This document shows, piece after piece, positions 27,179-33,798 of a stretch of 64,000 nt of DNA. Source of the stretch: Mangrovibacterium marinum (GTDB taxonomy: Bacteria; Bacteroidota; Bacteroidia; Bacteroidales; Prolixibacteraceae). Both the position numbers and the translations under genes were made by a program. Numbering within the stretch: position 1 is the first letter of the stretch; every line of letters begins with the position of its first letter. Location of the stretch: the NCBI RefSeq assembly GCF_003046625.1, contig NZ_QAAD01000001.1:124001-188000 (forward strand). Reading direction: 5' to 3'. The notes below the pieces were generated by a model. That model was not told the origin of the DNA and searched no databases. It saw only the letters and a program-made list of their open reading frames with translations.

Positions 27179-27210
27179 AAAGACCATCCTGCGGGCTGGT
27201 CTTTTTTTTG
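27179..27210 (+). terminator. Terminator after the nitroreductase gene
   Basis: AAAGACCA pairs with TGGTCTTT around a 10-nt loop and is followed by a run of T. It lies about 25 nt past the stop. Confidence 0.8.
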
Positions 27211-27227
27211 ATCGATTTCTGCCAAAT

Positions 27228-27258
27228 AAAAAAAGGAGAACCAACGTATTGATTCTCC
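27228..27258 (-). terminator. Copy of the initiator-tRNA terminator (array end)
   Basis: GGAGAA..CAA / TTG..TTCTCC stem on the minus strand followed by T-run, identical in layout to 27587-27617 and 27946-27976. It closes the array. Confidence 0.7.
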
Positions 27259-27266
27259 TTCACTTG

Positions 27267-27334
27267 TAGCGGGGGCCAGACTCGAACTGCGTCCGGCAGC
27301 TGCCGGATATGAGTCCAACGAGCTACCTCGGCCC
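27267..27334 (-). pseudogene. tRNA-like remnant of initiator tRNA, copy 1
   Basis: On the minus strand the last ~20 nt (AGTTCGAGTCTGGCCCCCGC) equal the 3' part of the intact tRNA at 27985-28057, and GTAGCTCGTTGG and CTCAT also match. The D-arm is missing, the T-stem is mismatched, and a perfect 16-bp palindrome TCCGGCAGCTGCCGGA (27292-27307) replaces the region after the anticodon. GGGCC and GGCCC could still form an acceptor-like stem. The stop codon of the GIY-YIG gene lies inside it (27323-27325). Confidence 0.8.
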
Positions 27335-27574
27335 TAATATTTTTGTGCGGATGAAATCCCGTCCCTGGTGCGATTTCAATTCCTGTTCCCGTTTCAATGC
27401 CGAATATTTATCCGAAAATACTTCAGTATAAACCATCTTCCACGGCCGATAATGACGGGTCCAGCCCTTGGGCAGATGGTTATGTGCAAACAACCGCTTC
27501 TCCGGATCGGTGCTCATGCCAATGTAAATTTTGTCGTGAGCTGCCGAGTAAAGTACATAAACATGAAATTCCAT
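27323..27574 (-). CDS. GIY-YIG family nuclease, array copy 1
   Basis: 83 residues from ATG 27574 (MEFHVYVLY); an upstream in-frame ATG lies in the tRNA terminator and is rejected. The catalytic motifs of GIY-YIG nucleases are intact: VYVLY and IYIG strands, the KRLFAHN arginine/histidine helix, and the glutamate of KREQELK near residue 68. It belongs to the small single-domain type (YhbQ/UPF0213-like), whose biological role is not settled. The last codons (ILGPR) and the stop are supplied by the tRNA-like remnant. The protein is identical to copy 2 except Ile for Val in the YIG motif region. Confidence 0.9.
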   Translation of the reverse strand: MEFHVYVLYSAAHDKIYIGMSTDPEKRLFAHNHLPKGWTRHYRPWKMVYTEVFSDKYSALKREQELKSHQGRDFIRTKILGPR

Positions 27575-27586
27575 AGCGCTAAAAAT

Positions 27587-27617
27587 GAAAAAAGGAGAAC
27601 CAACGTATTGATTCTCC
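27587..27617 (-). terminator. tRNA-type terminator directly before GIY-YIG copy 1
   Basis: Same hairpin as 27946-27976 with a T-run on the minus strand. The GIY-YIG start codon is 12 nt after the T-run, an unusual place for a gene start. Confidence 0.75.
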
Positions 27618-27625
27618 TTCACTTG

Positions 27626-27693
27626 TAGCGGGGGCCAGACTCGAACTGCGTCCGGCAGCTGCCGGATATGAGTCCAACGAGCTACCTCGGCCC
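27626..27693 (-). pseudogene. tRNA-like remnant of initiator tRNA, copy 2
   Basis: Identical to copy 1 as far as I can read, displaced by 359 nt, including the 16-bp palindrome (27651-27666), the missing D-arm and the embedded stop codon of the GIY-YIG gene (27682-27684). A CAT triplet sits where the anticodon would be, but the anticodon loop would have 8 nt. I do not expect it to work as a tRNA. Confidence 0.8.
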
Positions 27694-27933
27694 TAATATT
27701 TTTGTGCGGATGAAATCCCGTCCCTGGTGCGATTTCAATTCCTGTTCCCGTTTCAATGCCGAATATTTATCCGAAAATACTTCGGTATAAACCATCTTCC
27801 ACGGGCGATAGTGACGGGTCCAGCCCTTGGGCAGATGGTTATGTGCAAACAACCGCTTCTCCGGATCGGTGCTCATGCCAACATAAATTTTGTCGTGAGC
27901 TGCCGAATAAAGTACATAAACATGAAATTCCAT
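27682..27933 (-). CDS. GIY-YIG family nuclease, array copy 2
   Basis: 83 residues from ATG 27933, same start logic as copy 1. All catalytic motifs are intact, with IYVG in place of IYIG. Of six nucleotide differences from copy 1 within the coding region, five are silent and one gives Ile/Val, a sign that the protein has been under selection since duplication. It is the copy nearest the intact initiator tRNA, whose terminator ends 12 nt before its start codon. Confidence 0.9.
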   Translation of the reverse strand: MEFHVYVLYSAAHDKIYVGMSTDPEKRLFAHNHLPKGWTRHYRPWKMVYTEVFSDKYSALKREQELKSHQGRDFIRTKILGPR

Positions 27934-27945
27934 AGCGCTAAAAAT

Positions 27946-27976
27946 GAAAAAAGGAGAACCAACGTGTTGATTCTCC
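27946..27976 (-). terminator. Terminator of the initiator tRNA gene
   Basis: GGAGAA.CAAC and GTTG.TTCTCC form the stem on the minus strand, followed by six T. It starts about 9 nt after the tRNA 3' end. Confidence 0.8.
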
Positions 27977-27984
27977 TTCACTTG

Positions 27985-28057
27985 TAGCGGGGGCCAGACT
28001 CGAACTGACGGCCTTTGGGTTATGAGCCCAACGAGCTACCAACTGCTCCACCCCGCA
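27985..28057 (-). tRNA. Initiator tRNA-fMet (anticodon CAT)
   Basis: 73 nt on the minus strand, CCA not encoded. The anticodon loop is CTCATAA, flanked by GGG and CCC, the three G:C pairs that mark initiator tRNAs. Position 1 is T opposite T72, the unpaired end also typical of initiators, while positions 2-7 (GCGGGG) pair with CCCCGC. D-arm (GGAGCAGTTGGTAGCTC) and T-arm (GTCAG TTCGAGT CTGGC) are normal. A terminator and the GIY-YIG array follow. Confidence 0.93.
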
Positions 28058-28267
28058 ATATATCTTAACTATTTTTAGTCTTTTTTTGAACGTCTTTCGG
28101 TGTTTCATTTCCCGAATGCGGTTGCAAATATAGAACAAGTTTTTCAACTACCAAACACCGGAGGCATTTTTTTTAATTTTCCTCATGCGTTAAAAAGTAT
28201 TAATTTCAGGCCCGCAAAGATGGCTATCCGCCTAATTTGGCTAATTTTGACGTCCCAAATCGGAGGC

Positions 28268-29128
28268 ATGAAAGAGAAGAAAAAAAAGAAACTTTTAGAG
28301 AAATTAAAAAACCGCTACCGGCTGATCATCTATAATGACACCTCGTTTCAGACGGTTTGGAGTACGCGCCTCACACGAATCAATGTATTTCTTATTCTGG
28401 GTTTGGGTAGCATTTTACTCATTGCCCTCACGGTTCTGATTATTGCCACCACCCCGGTAAAAGAGCTCATACCCGGTTATCCAACAGGCGATGTCCGCGA
28501 GTTAATGGTTCAAAACGCGGTGATGCTCGACTCGCTGGAAGAGCAAATTCAGTTACGCGACAATTACCTGAAGACCATTCAAACCGTGCTCAACGGAGAA
28601 GTTCCGGCCGAACAGGCCAACCTGGCCGACACGGTATTAAAACCGGCCGAGTTGAACGTACGAAGCTACAACCACGACTCGATTTTTGAGCAACATCTGC
28701 TGGAAGAACAGCTTGACTTGTCGATTGGTGCCGAAGACCAAAAGAATGTAAGTCTGGCAAACCTGCATCTTTTCAACCCCATGAAGGGCATGGTTACCGA
28801 GGGCTTCAACAAAGGCATCAACCACTTTGCGGTCGACATTGTGGGGCTTCCCAACGCTCGCATCGCCTCCGTTATGGACGGAACGGTCATTTTTGCCGAC
28901 TGGACCGTGAACACCGGCTATGTGATGTACATTCAGCACGACAACAATCTTATTTCAGTATATAAACACAACTCGGAACTCCTGAAGAAAACCGGCGATC
29001 TGGTTAAAGCCGGCGAAATAATTGCCTACATGGGGAACACCGGCGAACTGTCGACCGGGCCGCACCTTCACTTCGAACTGTGGCACAAAGGCGTTCCACT
29101 AAACCCCGAAGAATATATCGACTTTTAA
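28268..29128 (+). CDS. M23-family peptidoglycan metalloendopeptidase, membrane-anchored
   Basis: 286 residues from ATG 28268; the frame is open from 28100 but the earlier part has no conserved character, and GGAGG lies just before this ATG. A basic N-terminus (KEKKKKK) and one transmembrane helix near residues 42-62 (NVFLILGLGSILLIALTVL) anchor it in the inner membrane, a short coiled segment follows, and the LytM domain ends the protein. Zinc ligands are visible as His186 and Asp190 (NHFAVD) and His268 (HLHF). Such proteins cut cell-wall peptide cross-links during growth or division. A TAATTTTG box sits at 28242 but is close to the start. Confidence 0.88.
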   Translation: MKEKKKKKLLEKLKNRYRLIIYNDTSFQTVWSTRLTRINVFLILGLGSILLIALTVLIIATTPVKELIPGYPTGDVRELMVQNAVMLDSLEEQIQLRDNYLKTIQTVLNGEVPAEQANLADTVLKPAELNVRSYNHDSIFEQHLLEEQLDLSIGAEDQKNVSLANLHLFNPMKGMVTEGFNKGINHFAVDIVGLPNARIASVMDGTVIFADWTVNTGYVMYIQHDNNLISVYKHNSELLKKTGDLVKAGEIIAYMGNTGELSTGPHLHFELWHKGVPLNPEEYIDF

Positions 29129-29137
29129 GCCCGCATC

Positions 29138-30298
29138 ATGAAAAAAAGAATCGCAATCCTGGGATCAACCGGATCGATCGGCACCCAAGCATTGGAAGTG
29201 ATTGAACAAAATCCGGATCACTTTTCCGTTGAAGTGCTGACTGCCAACAACAATATTGATTTACTGATTCAACAAGCCCGCAAGTTTAAGCCCAACGCCG
29301 TGGTTATCGCCAACGAATGCCGCTACCACAGCTTGCAGGAAGCTTTACAAAACGAAGACATCAAGGTGTATGCCGGCAAAGATGCGCTGGATCAGATTGT
29401 GGCGATGGACAGCATCGACATGGTGCTGACGGCCATGGTGGGCTATTCGGGCCTGCTGCCAACGCTGAATGCCATTCGTGCCGGCAAGCATATTGCCCTG
29501 GCCAACAAGGAAACACTGGTTGTTGCCGGTGAAATTGTGAACCGCGAAGCCATCCAAAACAAGGTGAATATCTACCCGGTTGACTCCGAGCACTCGGCCA
29601 TCTTTCAGTGCCTGGCCGGCGAGCACATGAACGAAATTGAGAAGATTTACCTGACTGCCTCAGGCGGCCCCTTCAGGGGATTTAGCCTGGAACAGTTGCA
29701 GCACGTAACGACCGCCGATGCCTTGAAACATCCCAATTGGGATATGGGGGCCAAAATCACCATCGACTCGGCCAGCATGATGAATAAAGGCTTTGAGGTG
29801 ATTGAGGCCAAATGGCTCTTCGACCTGAAACCCGAACAGATTGATGTGGTAATTCATCCGCAAAGTATTGTGCACTCGCTGGTTCAGTTTCGCGACGGCT
29901 CGATGAAAGCCCAAATGGGACTGCCCGACATGAAGCTGCCCATTCAGTATGCCATGAATTTCCCCAAGCGTCTGCCTTCTGATTTTGAACGCTTCAACTT
30001 CATGGACTACCCCACACTGAGCTTCGAACAGCCTGATACAAAAATTTTTCGTAACCTTGCACTGGCCTTCGAAGCCCTGGATCAGGCGGGCAACATGCCC
30101 TGCATCCTGAATGCCGCCAACGAAATTGTTGTACAAGCTTTCCTGCGCGAGAAAATACGCTTTGTGGGAATGCCCGACATCATTGAAGAAAGCATGCAAA
30201 AGATGACTTTCATAAAAAATCCCGATTTGAATGATTATATTCAAACCGACAAGGAAACACGATTGTTAACAACTTCAATAATTAAAAAACGAAGCTAA
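29138..30298 (+). CDS. dxr: 1-deoxy-D-xylulose 5-phosphate reductoisomerase
   Basis: 386 residues, the usual length. NADPH-binding GSTGSIGTQALEVI is at the N-terminus. Active-site blocks AMVGYSGL, LANKETLV, PVDSEHSAIFQCL (metal ligands Asp/Glu), ASGGPFRG and HPNWDMGAKITIDSASMMNKGFEVIEA follow in order. The enzyme makes 2-C-methyl-D-erythritol 4-phosphate, the committed step of the MEP isoprenoid pathway. It starts 9 nt after the peptidase gene and is followed by rseP after 18 nt, the dxr/rseP pairing found in many bacteria. Confidence 0.97.
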   Translation: MKKRIAILGSTGSIGTQALEVIEQNPDHFSVEVLTANNNIDLLIQQARKFKPNAVVIANECRYHSLQEALQNEDIKVYAGKDALDQIVAMDSIDMVLTAMVGYSGLLPTLNAIRAGKHIALANKETLVVAGEIVNREAIQNKVNIYPVDSEHSAIFQCLAGEHMNEIEKIYLTASGGPFRGFSLEQLQHVTTADALKHPNWDMGAKITIDSASMMNKGFEVIEAKWLFDLKPEQIDVVIHPQSIVHSLVQFRDGSMKAQMGLPDMKLPIQYAMNFPKRLPSDFERFNFMDYPTLSFEQPDTKIFRNLALAFEALDQAGNMPCILNAANEIVVQAFLREKIRFVGMPDIIEESMQKMTFIKNPDLNDYIQTDKETRLLTTSIIKKRS

Positions 30299-30316
30299 AA
30301 ACACAAGTAAAAACGA

Positions 30317-31651
30317 ATGGAACAAGTACTCATAAAAGCTGCCCAATTAATTTTAAGTCTCTCGCTACTGGTGATTCTCCACGAATTCGGGCACTTTGCC
30401 TTCGCCCGCCTGTTTAAAACGCGGGTCGAAAAATTCTACCTTTTCTTCGACCCCTGGTTCTCGCTGTTTAAAGTAAAAAAAGGAGACACCGAATATGGTG
30501 TGGGCTGGCTGCCACTGGGCGGTTACGTGAAAATATCGGGGATGATTGACGAATCGATGGATAAAGAAGCCATGAGCCAGGAACCGCAACCCTGGGAATT
30601 TCGCTCGAAAAAAGCTTACCAACGCCTGCTGATCATGATTGGTGGGGTGTTGATGAACTTCATCCTGGCCTTTGTGATCTACATTGCCATTTTATACGCT
30701 TACGGAACCGAATATTTACCAACTGCGAGTGCCAAATACGGCATCATGGTAAACGAAGCTGCCGAAGAAATAGGCCTGCACAACGGCGACAAAATTCTGG
30801 CTGTTGACGGACAATACATCGAAAACTTCCAAAAAATTCTGCCAACCATTGTGCTCGACAAAGCACAAAGCATTACCGTTGATCGTAACGGGGAAAAAGT
30901 TGACGTTGCCATTACCGACGACCACCTGGTTCCTTTAATTAAAGGGCAGGTGACTATCTCGCCGCGCTATTTGTTCGACTGCTCGGTCGCCAAAATCGTC
31001 AAAGACAGTCCTGCGGCTGAGGCCGGATTACAAAAGGGAGATGAGTTTGTGGGAGTCGATGGTCAGAACTTCCGCTTTTACGATGAGTTCATCAACTACC
31101 TGCGCGACCATAAAGAACAAACAGTGGTGTTAAACCTGCTGCGCAACCAGCAGGCAACCGATGTAACTGCAACGGTTGATGCTGACGGGAAACTGGGCTT
31201 TCAGGCCGAGTTCGATCAGGAAACGATGGCTTATCTCGAAACAAAAACCATTAAATACACGTTCGCCGAATCGATCCCGGCCGGAATTACGCGAGGCATC
31301 AACACGGTGAAAGACTACCTGAAACAGTTCAAGCTGATCTTCTCGCCTAAAACCAAGGCTTACGAATCGTTGGGTGGATTTATCTCCATTGGCAACATTT
31401 TCCCCGGCGCCTGGGATTGGTATGCCTTCTGGAATATGACGGCCTTCCTGTCGATCATTCTGGGCGTGATGAACCTGCTGCCCATTCCCGCGCTGGATGG
31501 CGGCCATGTGATCTTCCTGCTGTTTGAAATGATTACCGGACGCAAACCGGGTGAAAAGTTTCTGGAATATGCCCAGATCACAGGTATGATCATCCTATTG
31601 GGGCTGGTACTCTTCGCCAACGCCAACGACATTATAAAACTGTTTAATTAA
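30317..31651 (+). CDS. rseP: RIP metalloprotease RseP (site-2 protease)
   Basis: 444 residues. The zinc motif HEFGH is at residues 22-26 in the first membrane helix, and the third ligand motif is in NLLPIPALDGGH near residue 395. Between them lie periplasmic PDZ-like domains (NGDKILAVDGQYIE and KGDEFVGVDGQNF). Hydrophobic helices near 95-115, 360-395 and 420-440 complete a membrane-embedded protease. It would cleave anti-sigma factors or signal peptides within the membrane. It follows dxr at 18 nt, in one operon. Confidence 0.95.
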   Translation: MEQVLIKAAQLILSLSLLVILHEFGHFAFARLFKTRVEKFYLFFDPWFSLFKVKKGDTEYGVGWLPLGGYVKISGMIDESMDKEAMSQEPQPWEFRSKKAYQRLLIMIGGVLMNFILAFVIYIAILYAYGTEYLPTASAKYGIMVNEAAEEIGLHNGDKILAVDGQYIENFQKILPTIVLDKAQSITVDRNGEKVDVAITDDHLVPLIKGQVTISPRYLFDCSVAKIVKDSPAAEAGLQKGDEFVGVDGQNFRFYDEFINYLRDHKEQTVVLNLLRNQQATDVTATVDADGKLGFQAEFDQETMAYLETKTIKYTFAESIPAGITRGINTVKDYLKQFKLIFSPKTKAYESLGGFISIGNIFPGAWDWYAFWNMTAFLSIILGVMNLLPIPALDGGHVIFLLFEMITGRKPGEKFLEYAQITGMIILLGLVLFANANDIIKLFN

Positions 31652-31670
31652 GAAGAAATTAGATTTTTTC

Positions 31671-31678
31671 TATTTTTG
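31671..31678 (+). promoter_or_regulatory. Probable -7 element for tatA
   Basis: TATTTTTG fits TAnnTTTG and lies 25 nt before the tatA start, within the 52-nt gap after rseP. No good -33 partner is visible at the usual distance. Confidence 0.4.
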
Positions 31679-31703
31679 TAGAAACCATATAAACTTATTC
31701 GCT

Positions 31704-31910
31704 ATGCTTTTATCAATTATTCTGGGAATGTTTGGCCCGCAGGAGATCATTATCATCCTGGTTATTGTTTTGTTGCTCTTTGGAGGCCGCAAAATTCCGG
31801 AACTCATGAAAGGACTGGGCAAAGGGATGAAAGAGTTCAAGAAAGCTTCGTCGGAGGACGACGATGACGATGATGATAAAACCCAGACCAAAGGAAAAAT
31901 TAAAGAATAA
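31704..31910 (+). CDS. tatA: Twin-arginine translocase subunit TatA/TatE
   Basis: 68 residues. An N-terminal helix (EIIIILVIVLLLFGG) is followed by the hinge and amphipathic helix RKIPELMKGLGKGMKEFKKA, then an acidic aspartate-rich and lysine tail. That is the TatA layout. TatA oligomers form the pore of the Sec-independent export of folded proteins. A terminator follows at 31927. Confidence 0.93.
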   Translation: MLLSIILGMFGPQEIIIILVIVLLLFGGRKIPELMKGLGKGMKEFKKASSEDDDDDDDKTQTKGKIKE

Positions 31911-31926
31911 TTCCGCACTCGATTGA

Positions 31927-31961
31927 TATATCCCGTCATTGCCTGGCGGGATTTTTTTTAC
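31927..31961 (+). terminator. Terminator after tatA
   Basis: ATCCCG and CGGGAT form the stem around TCATTGCCTGG, followed by eight or more T, about 20 nt after the stop. Confidence 0.8.
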
Positions 31962-32030
31962 CGGAGCATTTCACCCATTTAATCTGGTAGGATTTTTGTA
32001 CTAACTACCCCACAACAAAAAATCAGCAAC

Positions 32031-33065
32031 ATGAAACGTATAAGCCTCATTCTGTTCACACTAATCGGTCTTGGTTTGTTTATCAGCTCCTGCAAGGACG
32101 ACACCAAGCTGCGCAAAAAAATTACCGGGAAAGCCGGCGAAGTTGTTGTTGTAATCCCCAACGAGAGCTGGAACAGCAGCGTGGGCGAAAGCATCCGCAA
32201 GACACTGGCTCAGGCGCAGCTGTCACTCCCGCAGGAAGAACCACTCTTCGATCTGGTTAATGTGCCGCCGGCTGCCTTTAAGGACATTTTTAAATCGAAC
32301 CGAAACATCATCAATGTTCGTATTTCGCCGGGCACCGACACCACCCGGGTCGAATTCAAAAAAGATATCTGGGCCTGGCCGCAAGCCGTAATCAACATAT
32401 CGGCCAAGAACAATGAGGATTTCAACACCGTGTTCAACCAAAACTCCGACAAGATTGTGGCCTATCTGCTGAAAGCCGAACGCGACCGGCTGATGATGAA
32501 CTACGCCAAATACAACGAAAAGAAAGTGGAAGAGGCTGTCAAAAAGAATGTCGATGTGAAACTTACAGTTCCGGTGGGCTATCAGCTTGCCAACCAAGGT
32601 GCCGATTTTACCTGGGCCCGTTACGACCCGGCCGAAGCCCTTCAGGGAATTGCTGTTTATTCGTTTCCCTACGTGTCGGACAGTACTTTTACCGCCAAAT
32701 ACCTGGTTGCCAAGCGCGACTCGGTGCTTAAACAATACATCGACGGGCCAACTCCGGGCAGCTACATGATTACAGAACACCGGCTGGATCCGACCTTCAC
32801 CGTATTTGAGTACAAGAATAACTATGCCGCCGAAATGCGCGGATTGTGGCGCGTTGAAAACGACTTCATGGGAGGCCCCTACGTGAGCCTTGCCGTGCTC
32901 GATGCCGCCAACAACCGCGTGGTTGTTGCCGAAGGCTTTGTGTACGCCCCACGCTACGATAAACGCAACTACCTGCGCCAGGTCGAAGCCATCGTCTACT
33001 CACTGGCACTGCCCGACCAGGCGAAGAACGATAAAATAAAAAGCCAGATCGAGATGGGTAACTAA
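32031..33065 (+). CDS. DUF4837 family lipoprotein
   Basis: 344 residues with lipobox ISSC. The body matches the Bacteroidota-specific DUF4837 family by features such as GKAGEVVVVI near residue 35, the LVNVPPAAFKDIFKSNRNI region, VPVGYQLA near residue 185, and the C-terminal RGLWRVENDFMGGPYVSLAVLD and YAPRYDKRNYLRQVEAI. No catalytic motif or known function is apparent. It is probably an envelope protein. Its position beside tat and rseP genes is common in this phylum, as far as I know. A single-gene unit between two terminators. Confidence 0.85.
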   Translation: MKRISLILFTLIGLGLFISSCKDDTKLRKKITGKAGEVVVVIPNESWNSSVGESIRKTLAQAQLSLPQEEPLFDLVNVPPAAFKDIFKSNRNIINVRISPGTDTTRVEFKKDIWAWPQAVINISAKNNEDFNTVFNQNSDKIVAYLLKAERDRLMMNYAKYNEKKVEEAVKKNVDVKLTVPVGYQLANQGADFTWARYDPAEALQGIAVYSFPYVSDSTFTAKYLVAKRDSVLKQYIDGPTPGSYMITEHRLDPTFTVFEYKNNYAAEMRGLWRVENDFMGGPYVSLAVLDAANNRVVVAEGFVYAPRYDKRNYLRQVEAIVYSLALPDQAKNDKIKSQIEMGN

Positions 33066-33108
33066 ACCCGTAGCGATGTTGCTGAAGCACAACTAATAAA
33101 ACACGCAT

Positions 33109-33255
33109 GATTCCCGGGAATCACCAACAGGAATGAAAGTTTAGGATTTTCGACCAGGCTGTTGTCGTTGTTTTCACAAGTTGTCGGGTTGTCGTTCCAC
33201 CTCTAGTCAAAAACAGTTATTGGCCTTGCGCCTTAGCACCTCTGCCGTGTAAGAC
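33109..33255 (+). repeat. Intergenic direct repeat, copy A
   Basis: Shares AAGTTGTCGGGTTGTCG, then TTCCAC(C/T)TCTA(G/A)TCAAAA and later GCCTTAGCAC(C/T)TCTG with 33598-33737. No coding frame is conserved between the copies. Together with copy B it frames the palindrome array at 33367. Confidence 0.75.
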
Positions 33256-33262
33256 TACGCAG

Positions 33263-33302
33263 AAAAAAGCTGCCGAAAGAGATTTCGGCAGCTTTTTTTT
33301 TG
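33263..33302 (+). terminator. Strong bidirectional terminator
   Basis: AAGCTGCCGAAA and TTTCGGCAGCTT form a perfect 12-bp stem around GAGA, with A-run and T-run on the two sides. It is about 200 nt after the DUF4837 stop. Confidence 0.85.
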
Positions 33303-33366
33303 CTCCAAACAGGCTGCCGTACCGCCGCCACAACTCGGATGAACACAGCCAGGCTACAAACGGCAA

Positions 33367-33587
33367 TTCTACCAATGGTAGATTTGTCAGCGGAAGCGCG
33401 GGGAAGCTTCTACAAATGGTAGAACCTTCCCGGCGACCACTTTGGAACTTCTACAAATGGTAGAAGCTTCCCGGCACTCCATTTGAACATCTACAAATTG
33501 TAGAAAGGCCGCAGCAACCACTTTGGACTTTCTACAAATGGTAGAAGGTTCCCGGCTATCGCGCTGAGCAATCTACAATTTTCAGAA
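33367..33587 (+). repeat. Array of six palindromes, 41-bp period
   Basis: Palindromic cores start at 33367, 33408, 33449, 33489, 33530 and 33571. The consensus is TTCTACAAATGGTAGAA; the first is a perfect TCTACCA-A-TGGTAGA, the last is decayed. Between them, 24-nt stretches are themselves partly conserved (TTCCCGGC near the start, CACTTTGGA near the end). So the array is a degenerate 41-bp tandem repeat. No Cas genes are in the window. Confidence 0.9.
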
Positions 33588-33597
33588 AAACCTTCCT

Positions 33598-33737
33598 ATC
33601 ACCGGGGAATCAGCAACAGGGACCGAAGGCGAGGCTTGTCACTGATTGTGTTGTTGTCTCAAGTTGTCGGGTTGTCGTTCCACTTCTAATCAAAACCTTT
33701 ATTGACATGGTGCCTTAGCACTTCTGTGTGGTAAACT
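33598..33737 (+). repeat. Intergenic direct repeat, copy B
   Basis: Partner of 33109-33255 in the same orientation, 489 nt away; similarity is patchy outside the blocks named there. Confidence 0.75.
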
Positions 33738-33740
33738 TGC

Positions 33741-33772
33741 AAAAAAAGACCATCCTTTCGGACAGTCTTTTC
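33741..33772 (-). terminator. Terminator of the ribonucleotide reductase gene
   Basis: On the minus strand AAAAGAC.GTCC and GGAT.GTCTTTT form the stem, followed by seven T; it starts 27 nt after the stop of nrdJ. Confidence 0.8.
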
Positions 33773-33798
33773 GTTGGTGTATGGGCAATTTACTTTGA

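Larger units (their letters stand above)
27235..27952 (-). repeat. Two 359-bp tandem units (terminator + GIY-YIG gene + tRNA-like remnant)
   Basis: The same bases recur at 27235, 27594 and 27953, exactly 359 nt apart each time. Two full units are present; the third start runs into the intact initiator tRNA. Units differ by only about seven substitutions by eye. Each unit holds, in minus-strand order, the tRNA terminator hairpin, the GIY-YIG gene and a tRNA-like remnant with the same 3' end as the true tRNA. Confidence 0.95.

Noticed and set aside
27267-27693. The two tRNA-like pieces as functional tRNAs
   Set aside because: No D-arm, mismatched T-stem and an 8-nt anticodon loop; their stretch also carries the stop codons of the GIY-YIG genes.
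29660-30244. Minus-strand 194-codon frame opposite dxr
   Set aside because: Antisense shadow of dxr; codon-phase artefact.
33367-33587. Possible CRISPR array
   Set aside because: The intervals between palindromes are themselves conserved, the repeat core is only 17 nt, and there are no Cas genes in the window.
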